A stretch of 64,000 nucleotides of DNA, taken from contig CAVTOZ010000003.1 in the NCBI GenBank assembly GCA_963736505.1, forward strand, positions 1,550,001 to 1,614,000, given 5' to 3'. A program made the translations under genes and the position numbers. Source of the DNA: Solirubrobacter sp963736505 (GTDB lineage Bacteria; Actinomycetota; Thermoleophilia; Solirubrobacterales; Solirubrobacteraceae). Numbering within the stretch: position 1 is the stretch's first letter; each line of letters starts with the position of its first letter. The notes beneath the pieces are model-generated. The model had not been told where the DNA came from. It saw only the letters and a program-made list of their open reading frames with translations, and made no database searches. Positions 45,785-54,256 of the stretch are shown here, one piece after another.

Positions 45785-48700
45785 ATGGCGTCGACCGCCG
45801 CCGTCCCACCCGCCGTGCGGGCGCTCCGCGCGCTCGTGCTGCTGGCCGCCGCGGTCACCGTCCTGGGCCGCCTCGCCGGCGCCGGGCACAGTCCGTGGGT
45901 GACCGACTACGCGGCGATCGCGGCCGAGCTGGGCGCCGCGCTGTTGTGCGCCACGCGCGTGGCGCGGTTCGCGGAAGGCCGCGGCGCGTGGTCGGCGTTC
46001 ACCGCCGCGACCGCGTCGTACGGGCTCGGGACCGTGCTGTTCATCGCGCTGCGCGACGCCTCGCTCACCACCCCGGCGATCAGCAACCTGCTGTGGCTCT
46101 CGTCCTACGCGTTCGCGTACGCGGGCCTGATCCTGCTCCTGCACGGGCGGCTCGCCGCCTTCGGCGCGAGCGTGCGGCTCGACGGGCTGAGCGCCGGCCT
46201 GGTGATCACCGCCGTCGCGTTCGCGTTCGCGTACCCGAACATGCACCTGCGGCTGCACGGCGTCGCGGGCGCCGCGTGGCACGTCTATCCGGCCGCGTCC
46301 GCGGTGCTGCTGACGATCTGCCTCTGGGGCCTGGCGCTGCTGGGCCGGCGCTCGGGGCGCGAGTGGGCGCTGCTCTGCGCCGGCTTCGCGCTGATCGCGG
46401 CCGGCGACGTGGCGCTGCTGGTGCGCGCGAGCACCGGCCACTTCGACCGCGGCTGGATCGGGCTGGCGGCGCTGCCCGCCGGGATCGCGCTGATCGGCGC
46501 GGCCGCCGTCCACCCGTCGCTGGGGCGCGTGCGCGCGGCCCCGCGACGCGTGCTGCTGCTGCCGCTGGCGTGCGTGGTCGCCGCGCTCGGGCTGCTGCTC
46601 GCCGGCGTGTTGCGGCTCTTGCCGGTCGAGTGCGCGCTGCTGGCGCTGGCCGGGCTCGCCGCCACCGCGGTGCGCACCGCGCTCACGTTCGCGGAGCTGT
46701 GGGAGGCGCGCCGCTTCCAGCGCGGCTTCCTCGACGCGACGATCGGCATGGCGCTCGTCAGCCCCGACCTGCGCTGGATGCGCGTCAACGCGGCCCTCTG
46801 CGAGCTGCTCGGCCGCACCGAGGCCGAGCTGCTCGGGACGCCGATCCTCGCCGCGATCCACCCGGACGACCACGCCCTCACGACCGCGACCGCGGTCGCG
46901 GCGCTGGGCGGCGAGCCGATCAGCGCGCACGTCAAGCGCTACATCCGCGGCGACGGCGCGGTCGTCGAGGCGCGCATCACCAGCGTGGTGGTCGACAGCG
47001 GCGAGCCGTGCTTCTTCACTCAGGTCGTCGACGAGACGCAGATGCGGCGGGCGGAGCGCCAGAAGGTGGCGATCGCCGAGCTCGGCCGGCTCGCGCTCGA
47101 GTGCACCGACGTCCAGGCGTTCCTGCACGAGGCGGCGCTCGTCGTGCGCCGCAACCTCGGCGTCGACCACAGCGTCGCGTGGCGCCTGAGCGCCGACGGC
47201 ACGTTCCTGGAGTCGGCGTCGATCGCGCCCAGCGGCGCGGGCTGGGACGGCAGGGCGCCGCTGACCTCGCAGGCCGGGCTGGCGCTGAGCAGCGGCGCGC
47301 CCGTGCTGACCAACGACCTCTCGACCGAGACGCGCTTCGTGGTCGATCCTCGCACCATCGACTACGGCGTCCGGCGCGCGCTCAGCGTGCCGGTGCACGA
47401 GCGCGGCGGCGCCCGCCACGTGCTCGCCGTGGTCGACCGCGAGCGCGACCGCGATCTCGGCGTCGAGGACGTGCGCTTCCTCGAGGCCGTCGCCGTCGTG
47501 CTCGGCGGCGCGCTCGACCGCGCCGCGTACGAGGAGGAGCTGCGCAGGCACGCGCTGGAGGATCCGCTGACCGGGCTGGCGAACCGCGCGCTGCTGACGG
47601 CGCAGCTGCAGCGCGAGCTCGCGCACGCGGCCCGCCACGGCGGTGTCGTCGGCGTGCTGCTGCTCGACGTCGATCGCTTCAAGTTCATCAATGACACGCT
47701 CGGCCACGCCGCCGGCGACGACCTGCTGCGCCAGATCGCCCACCGGCTGCGCGAGCGCGTGCGCGAAGAGGACCTCGTGGCGCGGCTCGGCGGCGACGAG
47801 TACGTGGTCGTGATCCGCGGCGAGAGCGGCGACCTCGGGACGCGCCTGCTGTCCGCGTTCGACGCGCCGTTCGAGGTCGGCGGCCGGGCGCTGCACGTCG
47901 CCGTCAGCGGCGGGATCGCCGTCGCCGGCGCCGGGTGCGGCGACGCCGACACGCTGCTGCGCGACGCCGACGTCGCGATGTACCGCGCCAAGGAGTCCGG
48001 CGGCGGGCGGGTCGAGGTCTTCGACGCGGAGCTGCGCCGGCGCGTCGTCCAGCGCCTGGCGGTGGAGAACGACCTGCGCGGCGCGGAGACGCGAGGCGAG
48101 CTCGAGCTGCACTACCAGCCGATCGCCGATCTCGGCGACGGCGTCGTGCGCGAGCACGAGGCGTTGCTGCGCTGGCGCCACCCCGTGCAGGGGCTCATCA
48201 CGCCGGAGCACTTCATCGAGGTGGCGGAGGAGACCGGCCTGATCGTGCCCGCCGGGCGCTGGGTGCTCGAGCAGGCGATCCGGCGGCTCGCCGCCACGCC
48301 GGGCGAGGACCGCATCGCGGTCAACCTGTCGGCCCGCCAGGTCAGCGACGAGCTCGTGATCCAGCTGCGCGCGCTGCTCGACGCCTACCGGGTCCCGAGC
48401 CGCCGGCTCGTGCTCGAGATCACCGAGCGGCTCGTGCTGGAGCCGCGCGCGGCCCGCATCGTGCAGGCGCTGCGCGAGCTCGGGGTCGTGATCGCGCTGG
48501 ATGACTTCGGCACCGGCTACTCGTCGCTCTCGTACCTGCGCGAGCTGCCGGTCGACGTGCTCAAGCTCGACCGCTCGCTGACCGCCGCGCTCGAGGAGCC
48601 CAGCGGCCGCGCGGTCTTCGAGGCCACGGTCACGCTCGCGCGCGCACTCGAGCTGGAGGTCGTGGCGGAGGGCATCGAGACCGAGGCGCAGCTGCGCATC

Positions 48701-48799
48701 GCCCGCGAGCTGGGCTGCCAGCGCGGCCAGGGCTTCCTGCTCGGCCGGCCCGAGGCGTTGACCGATCCACCCCGCCGCCTCGCTACGACGGCGCCGTAG
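45785..48799 (+). CDS. Membrane-anchored PAS-GAF-GGDEF-EAL protein (c-di-GMP turnover)
   Basis: A 1004-aa protein. The N-terminal 310 residues hold eight or nine membrane segments (e.g. ALRALVLLAAAVTVLGRLAG, LLWLSSYAFAYAGLILLL), a likely integral sensor. Then PAS (about 315-420), GAF (about 430-590), GGDEF (about 595-755) and EAL (about 765-1000). The cyclase site is Gly669-Gly670-Asp671-Glu672-Tyr673 (GGDEY; Tyr for Phe is tolerated in active enzymes). The EAL site Glu792-Ala793-Leu794 with NLSARQ, EITERLVL, LDDFGTGYSSL and AEGIETE is canonical. ATG at 45785 precedes the first span. It follows the response regulator by 50 nt and overlaps the convergent MFS gene by 17 nt. Confidence 0.92.
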   Translation: MASTAAVPPAVRALRALVLLAAAVTVLGRLAGAGHSPWVTDYAAIAAELGAALLCATRVARFAEGRGAWSAFTAATASYGLGTVLFIALRDASLTTPAISNLLWLSSYAFAYAGLILLLHGRLAAFGASVRLDGLSAGLVITAVAFAFAYPNMHLRLHGVAGAAWHVYPAASAVLLTICLWGLALLGRRSGREWALLCAGFALIAAGDVALLVRASTGHFDRGWIGLAALPAGIALIGAAAVHPSLGRVRAAPRRVLLLPLACVVAALGLLLAGVLRLLPVECALLALAGLAATAVRTALTFAELWEARRFQRGFLDATIGMALVSPDLRWMRVNAALCELLGRTEAELLGTPILAAIHPDDHALTTATAVAALGGEPISAHVKRYIRGDGAVVEARITSVVVDSGEPCFFTQVVDETQMRRAERQKVAIAELGRLALECTDVQAFLHEAALVVRRNLGVDHSVAWRLSADGTFLESASIAPSGAGWDGRAPLTSQAGLALSSGAPVLTNDLSTETRFVVDPRTIDYGVRRALSVPVHERGGARHVLAVVDRERDRDLGVEDVRFLEAVAVVLGGALDRAAYEEELRRHALEDPLTGLANRALLTAQLQRELAHAARHGGVVGVLLLDVDRFKFINDTLGHAAGDDLLRQIAHRLRERVREEDLVARLGGDEYVVVIRGESGDLGTRLLSAFDAPFEVGGRALHVAVSGGIAVAGAGCGDADTLLRDADVAMYRAKESGGGRVEVFDAELRRRVVQRLAVENDLRGAETRGELELHYQPIADLGDGVVREHEALLRWRHPVQGLITPEHFIEVAEETGLIVPAGRWVLEQAIRRLAATPGEDRIAVNLSARQVSDELVIQLRALLDAYRVPSRRLVLEITERLVLEPRAARIVQALRELGVVIALDDFGTGYSSLSYLRELPVDVLKLDRSLTAALEEPSGRAVFEATVTLARALELEVVAEGIETEAQLRIARELGCQRGQGFLLGRPEALTDPPRRLATTAP

Positions 48800-50150
48800 G
48801 CGTGAGCTCCGCCCGGTCCTCGGCCGCGTTGCGCGCGAAGCGCCCGGTCGGGGGCCGCTCGAGCTCCGCCACCGGCTGGGGCAGCAGCGCCGTGGCGATC
48901 AGCGTGACGACCGCGCCGGCCATGATGTAGAGCGCGATCGGCAGCGAGCTGTCGAACGTGTGCAGCATCCACGCCGCCACCAGCGGCGCCGGGCCGCCCG
49001 CGACGACCGACGCGAGCTGGTAGCCGATGCCCGCGCCGCTGTAGCGCAGCCGCGTCGGGAACGTCTCGGCGATCAGCGCCGCCTGCGGGCCGTACTGCAT
49101 GTTGTGCGGGATCAGCGAGACGACGATCGTCAGCGAGACGATCGCGGCCGTGCCGTGGTCGAGCAGCTGGAAGTACGGGATCGCCCACAGGAACGTGCAC
49201 GCGGCGCCGATCATGTACATCCGCTTGCGCCCGATCCGGTCCGACAGGTAGCCGAAGAACGGGACGAAGAACAGCGCCAGCGCGGCGGCGCCGGCGACCG
49301 AGTTGGTCAGGAACGTCTTGCCGAACCCGAGCTCGTCGGTGCCGTACTCGAGCACGAACACCGTGAAGATGTAGAACGGCATCTGCTCCGACATCCGCAG
49401 CATCGCGGAGAGCAGGATCTCCTTCGGGTTGCGCTTGATCACCTCGAGCACCGGCTGGCGCTCGACGGTCTCGTTCTCGACCTCGCGCCGGAACATCGGC
49501 GACTCGAGCACGCCGAGCCGGATCCACATGCCGAGGCCGACGAGCAGGATGCTGAGCAGGAACGGGATCCGCCAGCCCCAGCTCTCGAAGCCGCTGCCGG
49601 TCAGGTGGCTGAACAGCGACACCGCGCCGGTGGAGAGCAGCAGGCCGATCGGCACGCCGACCTGCGGCCAGCTCGCGACGAGCCCGCGCCGGTGCGGGTT
49701 GCCCCACTCCATGCTGAGCGTGATCGAGCCGCCCCACTCGCCGCCGACGCCGATGCCCTGCATGATCCGCAGCAGCACCAGCAGCGTCGGCGCCCACACG
49801 CCGATCGTCGCGTACGTCGGCATCACGCCGATCAGGAAGCTCGCCACGCCCATCAGCAGCAGGGTCGAGATCAGCGTCGCCTTGCGGCCGACGCGATCGC
49901 CCCAATGCCCGAAGATGGCCGCGCCGACCGGCCGCGCCGCGAAGCCGACGGCGTAGATCGCGAACGAGGCCAGCACGCCCGCGTAGTGGTTCGAGTCCGG
50001 GAAGAACAGCTTCGGGAACACGAGCGCGGCGGCCGTTCCGTACAGGAAGAAGTCGTACCACTCGATCGACGTGCCGATCGTGGACGCGAACAGCGCACGG
50101 CGGACCTGGCTGCGACGAACTCCTTCGTCGGCCACTGGGACTGCGGACAT
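48783..50150 (-). CDS. MFS transporter, metabolite:H+ symporter (ShiA/ProP-like)
   Basis: A 455-aa transporter with twelve membrane spans. The family signature TSIEWYDFFLYGTAAALVF occurs at the first span, GHWGDRVGRKATLI in the first cytoplasmic loop, RIMQGIGVGGEWGGS in span 4 and GYLSDRIGRKRMYM in the central loop. These fit the metabolite:H+ symporter group that includes shikimate, alpha-ketoglutarate, citrate and proline/betaine carriers; the substrate cannot be named. ATG at 50150. It is divergent from the YCII gene across 65 nt. Confidence 0.92.
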   Translation of the reverse strand: MSAVPVADEGVRRSQVRRALFASTIGTSIEWYDFFLYGTAAALVFPKLFFPDSNHYAGVLASFAIYAVGFAARPVGAAIFGHWGDRVGRKATLISTLLLMGVASFLIGVMPTYATIGVWAPTLLVLLRIMQGIGVGGEWGGSITLSMEWGNPHRRGLVASWPQVGVPIGLLLSTGAVSLFSHLTGSGFESWGWRIPFLLSILLVGLGMWIRLGVLESPMFRREVENETVERQPVLEVIKRNPKEILLSAMLRMSEQMPFYIFTVFVLEYGTDELGFGKTFLTNSVAGAAALALFFVPFFGYLSDRIGRKRMYMIGAACTFLWAIPYFQLLDHGTAAIVSLTIVVSLIPHNMQYGPQAALIAETFPTRLRYSGAGIGYQLASVVAGGPAPLVAAWMLHTFDSSLPIALYIMAGAVVTLIATALLPQPVAELERPPTGRFARNAAEDRAELTPTAPS

Positions 50151-50202
50151 GAGAGCCTCCCTCTCGGTCCCGGTCTGGGCTACCCGGACCCGCAGCGCCG
50201 AC

Positions 50203-50208
50203 TAACCT
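50203..50208 (+). promoter_or_regulatory. -10 box (TAACCT) of the YCII gene
   Basis: TAACCT ends 7 nt before the GTG at 50216, predicting a leaderless mRNA. Confidence 0.4.
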
Positions 50209-50215
50209 CGACCCG

Positions 50216-50515
50216 GTGCCACAGACGCTGCAGGTCCTCTTCTACGAGTACGGCGAAGACGCCGTCACGCGCCGGGTGCCGCTGCGCCCGGCCCACCTCG
50301 AGCTGATCGAGGCCTACCACGGCGACGGCCGCCTCGTGCAGGCCGGCGCGTACGGCGACCCGCCCAAGGGCGGGCTGCTCGTGTTCTCCACCGCCGAGGC
50401 CGCGCACGCGTTCGTGGGCGAGGATCCCTACGTCGAGAAGGGGCTCGTCGAGCGCTGGGCCGTCGAGCCCTGGACCATCGTCACCGGGGAGCGATCGGAG
50501 ACCGTTCCCCGCTGA
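50216..50515 (+). CDS. YCII-domain protein
   Basis: A 99-aa protein of the YciI-like ferredoxin-fold family. Features are LFYEYGEDAVTRRVPLRPAH, LVQAGAYGDPPKGGLLVFST and the closing DPYVEKGLVERWAVEPW, where YCII proteins have the conserved DPY/F...G loop. The fold has a conserved His/Asp pocket and is linked to small-molecule chemistry, but the function is generally unknown. Convergent with the MCP gene with a 1-nt gap. Confidence 0.82.
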   Translation: MPQTLQVLFYEYGEDAVTRRVPLRPAHLELIEAYHGDGRLVQAGAYGDPPKGGLLVFSTAEAAHAFVGEDPYVEKGLVERWAVEPWTIVTGERSETVPR

Positions 50516-50516
50516 T

Positions 50517-52367
50517 CTAGGCGGTGACCTTGAAGCGGCGCACGAGCGTGTCGAGCTGCTCGGCGGTGGTGGCGAGCGACTGAGCCGAGGCGGCGATCTC
50601 CTGCGTCGACGCGCTGGTCTGCTGCGTGGAAGCGGAGACCTGCTCGGCGGACGCGGACGACTCCTCGGCGACACTCGCGACTTCGCTGATCTCGCCCTCG
50701 GCGCGGTCGGTGCCGGCGGAGATCTGCGTCACGGCCGACGCGATCTCGGCCACGCGCGTCGACATGTCCTCGACGGCGGAGCCGATCGCCACGAACGCCT
50801 CGCGCGTGCGCTCGACGGTGGTGACGCCGTCTTCCGTCCGCTGCGCGCCGTCGGCGACGACCTCGACGGCCCTGGCGGTCTCGTCCTGCATCTCCCCGAT
50901 CAGGGTGGAGATCTGCGCCGCGGCGTTCTGCGACTCCTCGGCGAGCTTGCGGACCTCTTCGGCGACGACGGCGAAGCCGCGGCCCTGCTCGCCGGCGCGG
51001 GCGGCCTCGATGGCGGCGTTGAGGGCGAGCAGGTTGGTCTGCTCGGCGATGCCGGTGATGGTGTCGACGATCCCGCCGATCTGCCCGGAGCGGGCCGACA
51101 GGTCGCGGATCGCCGCGCCGACCTGCTCGGAGGACGCCGCGACCTGGCGGATCGCCTCGCTGGCGTGCTCGGCGGCGTCGACGCCGTCGCGGGCGACGCG
51201 GCGGGCGTCGTTGGCGGCCTCGGCGGTGGCGGCCGCCCCGACGGCGCTGGCGGCGGCGGCGCGGGAGGCCTCCTGCACCGCTTCGCGGGTCGACTCGACC
51301 ATGCGGACCTGGCGCTCGGCGCCTTGGGCGACCTCGGTCACCGCGGAGGCGATCTCGCCGACGGCGCGACCGGCATCGTCGGACGTCGCGGCCATCTGCT
51401 GCGACGCCGTGGACACCGTGCCGGCCGATTCCGACAGCTCGGCCATGATCGTCGCGAGCTGCGCGCGCATCTCGTTGTAGGCCTCGACCGAGGCGACGGT
51501 GTTGGCGCGGATGCCGGCGACCGCCTCGGCGACGTCGCCGATCTCGTCGTTGGACTGGCGCGTGAGCTCCGGCGTGACCGGCGTCACGGTCACGGTCAGG
51601 TCGCCTTCGGACACGGCCACCAAGGCCGCGCGCAGGTCGGTCGTGCAGTGCGCGCGCAGCAGGTCGAGACGGTTCAGGATCACGGCCACCGAGCGCTGGA
51701 TGCGGCCGGCGAGCCACAGCGCGACGGCCAGGCCGATCAGCAGCGCGGCGAGGATGATCACGATCGCCTGCGTGCGGGCGGAGCTCGAGGCGCCGCCGAT
51801 CTCGCTCTGGTCGTTGCGAGCGGTCGCGACCGTGCTGTCGAAGAGCTTGGCGAAGTCGTCGCCGACCTTCGCCGCCGCCGGCCTCAGGGTGCCGGTGCTG
51901 AAGGCGTCGGCGGCCTTGTCGCGACGGGCCTGTGCGAGCGCCATGTACCGCGCGCGGGCCGCCCGGTAGGCGGTGAGGTCCGACTGCAGGAGGCTGAACG
52001 CCGCCTTGGCGTCGCCGGACCGGAGCGTCTTGCCGACGGCCGCGAGGCGCGCCCTGACGACGGCGGTGTTGGCGTCGATCTGGGCGGCGAGGTCGCGCTG
52101 CTCCGCAGGATCGCTCGACATCACGTGGTAGAGCGTCAGCGCGCGGTTCTCGTTGAAGTTGGCGCGCGCGACCCCGAGGTCGGCGAGCGGCTTGACGGAG
52201 CCCTGGTACATCTGGTCCGACTTGCCGCTGATGTTCGCCGCGCTGTGGATGCCCAGCACGCCGACGAGCACGGTGAAGGCCAGCAGGACGGCGGAACTGC
52301 CGAGCAGCTTGGCTCGAAGACTTACGCGACGGCCAGGCTTGGCGTCGTCGGCACGGGCAATGGACAC
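50517..52367 (-). CDS. Methyl-accepting chemotaxis protein
   Basis: A 616-aa receptor. One membrane span at about 20-42 (LLGSSAVLLAFTVLVGVLG), a four-helix-bundle periplasmic domain of about 145 residues (ARANFNENRALTLYHVMSSD), a second span (AIVIILAALLIGLAVALWLA), HAMP, then the signalling hairpin with the highly conserved tip ISTLIGEMQDETARAV region and EEVRKLAEES. Typical four-helix (4HB_MCP) sensor. It implies a chemotaxis or type-IV-pili system encoded elsewhere; no che genes adjoin. GTG at 52367 follows AAGGAG but across a run of eight C, which is unusual. It follows the EAL gene on the same strand. Confidence 0.92.
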   Translation of the reverse strand: MSIARADDAKPGRRVSLRAKLLGSSAVLLAFTVLVGVLGIHSAANISGKSDQMYQGSVKPLADLGVARANFNENRALTLYHVMSSDPAEQRDLAAQIDANTAVVRARLAAVGKTLRSGDAKAAFSLLQSDLTAYRAARARYMALAQARRDKAADAFSTGTLRPAAAKVGDDFAKLFDSTVATARNDQSEIGGASSSARTQAIVIILAALLIGLAVALWLAGRIQRSVAVILNRLDLLRAHCTTDLRAALVAVSEGDLTVTVTPVTPELTRQSNDEIGDVAEAVAGIRANTVASVEAYNEMRAQLATIMAELSESAGTVSTASQQMAATSDDAGRAVGEIASAVTEVAQGAERQVRMVESTREAVQEASRAAAASAVGAAATAEAANDARRVARDGVDAAEHASEAIRQVAASSEQVGAAIRDLSARSGQIGGIVDTITGIAEQTNLLALNAAIEAARAGEQGRGFAVVAEEVRKLAEESQNAAAQISTLIGEMQDETARAVEVVADGAQRTEDGVTTVERTREAFVAIGSAVEDMSTRVAEIASAVTQISAGTDRAEGEISEVASVAEESSASAEQVSASTQQTSASTQEIAASAQSLATTAEQLDTLVRRFKVTA

Positions 52368-52375
52368 GGGGGGGG
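52368..52375 (+). repeat. Homopolymer G8 between the MCP ribosome-binding site and start codon
   Basis: Eight consecutive G (C8 on the coding strand) directly precede the GTG start, separating it from AAGGAG (52380-52385 complement). Slippage here would change Shine-Dalgarno spacing and so translation. Confidence 0.6.
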
Positions 52376-52436
52376 TGAGCTCCTTGAGGCGGAAAGCGAT
52401 GCGTTAGCCGGGTGATCGGCACGTGCGTCAGCTTCC

Positions 52437-52460
52437 GTACGCCGAGATTCTCGGACGTAC
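52437..52460. terminator. Hairpin between EAL and MCP genes
   Basis: CCGAGA-T-TCTCGG is a perfect palindrome extended by GTACG/CGTAC with one bulged A. On the minus strand it follows the EAL stop by 21 nt and precedes the MCP start by 70 nt. There is no U-tract after it in that direction, so it could be an intercistronic processing or operator site instead. Confidence 0.45.
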
Positions 52461-52481
52461 CGGTCCGTTTTCGCCGCCGGC

Positions 52482-54101
52482 TCAGGCGACGACGGTCAGC
52501 TCGGCCACGTGGGTCTCGATCGCGCCGAGGTTCGGGCGGCCGAGGTAGAAGCCCTGGCCGCAGCCGACGGCCAGGTCCTTCAGGCAGCACAGCTCGCTCT
52601 CGGACTCGATGCCCTCGGACACGACGGTCGCGCCGACGTCGCTGGCGAACGAGACGATCGCGCTCGCGAGTGACTGGCGCACGGGGTCGTCGTCGATCCC
52701 GCACACGAGCGTGCGGTCGAGCTTGAGGATGTCCGGGTTCACGCGCGTCACGTGGCGGAAGGAGGAGAAGCCCGACCCGACGTCGTCGACCGCGACGCGG
52801 ATGCCCAGCTCGCGCAGGCGATCGAGCTGCTCGCCGAGCGCGACGTAGTCCTCGACCGGCTGGTGCTCGGTCAGCTCGACCACGAGCGGGCGGTCGATGT
52901 CGCGGCGGAGGATCTCCTCGACCAGGCCCGCGTCCTCGAGCACGGCGGGGGAGACGTTGAGCGCGAGGTAGCGCCCGTCGGGCAGCCGGCCCTCGCAGCC
53001 GAGCGCGAGCCGTATCACGGCCAGCTCGAGCTCGACGCCGACGCCGACGGCGTGGGCGTCGAGGAAGCAGCGCTCGGTCGGGATCGGCTCGCCGTCGGCG
53101 TCGCGGAAGCGCGCGAGCGCCTCGGCGCCGGCGACGCGGCCGCTGGCGAGGTCGACGATCGGCTGGAACGCGACGTGCAGGCCGTCGCCGTCGATCAGGC
53201 GCTGCATGCGCGCGACCACGCGGTCGCGGCGGTGGCGGTCGAGCGAGACGATCTCCTCCCGCTCGCGCGCGCGCTCGCGCTCGGCGGTGAGGTTCTGCAC
53301 GAGCTCGTCCTCGAAGTCGCGCAGGCGGTCGGCCACGGCGATGAAGCCGAGCAGCAGGCCGACCGACGGGATCGCGAACTGGCCGGCGCGCAGCGCCAGG
53401 CTCGCCCACCAGGCGCCGCTGTAGGTCTGCGAGGCGACCGAGTACGCGAGCGCGTCCAGCGCCGACAGCACCAGCAGCGCCATCACGCACAGCTCGACCC
53501 ACGACGGCGTGCCGCCGGTGCGGCGCCACCACCCGTACGCGACGAGCACCTGACCGAGCACGAGCACGCCGACGAGCGCGCGCGTGACCGCGGTGTAGCC
53601 GCCGACGTCGATGAAGCCGTCGAACGGCGACGCGAACGACGTCAGGACCAGCAGCGCCAGCGCGGCCGCGCCGAACGCGACCACCGTACGCAGCCGCGGC
53701 GCGACCAGCAGCGCGCACGCGCCGGCGGCCAGCAGCGCGAGGTGCCAGACCATGTACCGCGCGACGCCGGAGTCCGGATCCTGCGTGATCAGCCCACCGC
53801 CGGGGAACAGGGCGGAGCTCGCCAGCATCGACGTGACCAGGCCCGCGAACGCGACGGTGACGCCCGCCGAGATCCACGCCAGGCGCGGGTCCGAGACGGC
53901 GCGGGCCGACGCCTGCGTCATGTGCGCGACGAGCGCGGCACACACGACGCCGATCGCCAGGCAGCACGGGACGGCGGCGCTGGACGCCGTCCCACCGCCC
54001 GCCAGCGCGACGATCAGCGCCGCGATGGCCGTCGCGGCACTCGCGGCGACGAGGCGCAGCGTGACGGTGACGGAAGGGCGTGCGGTGAGGAGTGGAGACA
54101 T
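52482..54101 (-). CDS. Membrane-anchored EAL-domain c-di-GMP phosphodiesterase
   Basis: A 539-aa protein with about eight N-terminal membrane segments (to residue 275), a short charged coiled-coil (LTAERERAREREEIVSL), then an EAL domain (about 295-530) with no GGDEF partner. Catalytic motifs: FQPIVDLASGRVAGAEALAR (EAL), LALNVSPAVL, ELTEHQPVEDY, AVDDVGSGFSSF, LKLDRTL, SEGIESESE and GQGFYLGRP. It should hydrolyse c-di-GMP under control of a membrane sensor. ATG 54101 with AAAGG upstream is preferred to an earlier in-frame start (54275) that would extend into the Rieske gene. MCP is downstream on the same strand. Confidence 0.9.
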   Translation of the reverse strand: MSPLLTARPSVTVTLRLVAASAATAIAALIVALAGGGTASSAAVPCCLAIGVVCAALVAHMTQASARAVSDPRLAWISAGVTVAFAGLVTSMLASSALFPGGGLITQDPDSGVARYMVWHLALLAAGACALLVAPRLRTVVAFGAAALALLVLTSFASPFDGFIDVGGYTAVTRALVGVLVLGQVLVAYGWWRRTGGTPSWVELCVMALLVLSALDALAYSVASQTYSGAWWASLALRAGQFAIPSVGLLLGFIAVADRLRDFEDELVQNLTAERERAREREEIVSLDRHRRDRVVARMQRLIDGDGLHVAFQPIVDLASGRVAGAEALARFRDADGEPIPTERCFLDAHAVGVGVELELAVIRLALGCEGRLPDGRYLALNVSPAVLEDAGLVEEILRRDIDRPLVVELTEHQPVEDYVALGEQLDRLRELGIRVAVDDVGSGFSSFRHVTRVNPDILKLDRTLVCGIDDDPVRQSLASAIVSFASDVGATVVSEGIESESELCCLKDLAVGCGQGFYLGRPNLGAIETHVAELTVVA

Positions 54102-54127
54102 GTGGAGAGCCTTTGGATGTAAACCCG

Positions 54128-54162
54128 CTGGACGCTCGACTGAAACGTACGCTCGCGTCCAG
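54128..54162. promoter_or_regulatory. Inverted repeat in the divergent EAL/Rieske intergenic region
   Basis: CTGGACG and CGTCCAG (7 bp) flank 21 nt in the 155-nt gap 54102-54256. The same gap has a possible promoter for the Rieske operon, TTGTTG (54189-54194) and TGATAC (54213-54218). A candidate operator for the operon's own TetR fusion protein is not distinguishable by eye. Confidence 0.35.
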
Positions 54163-54256
54163 AATTGCGGCATCTGACTAAACTGATCTTGTTGCCAGTC
54201 GCACAAAGTCCTTGATACGCTGGCACCCGAAGCAAGTCGTCGAGGAGTTGATGCGA

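Noticed and set aside
52368..52481. c-di-GMP riboswitch between the EAL and MCP genes
   Set aside because: The context is tempting and GACGCA occurs, but the GEMM core and tetraloop receptor pattern are not seen; only a simple palindrome is present.
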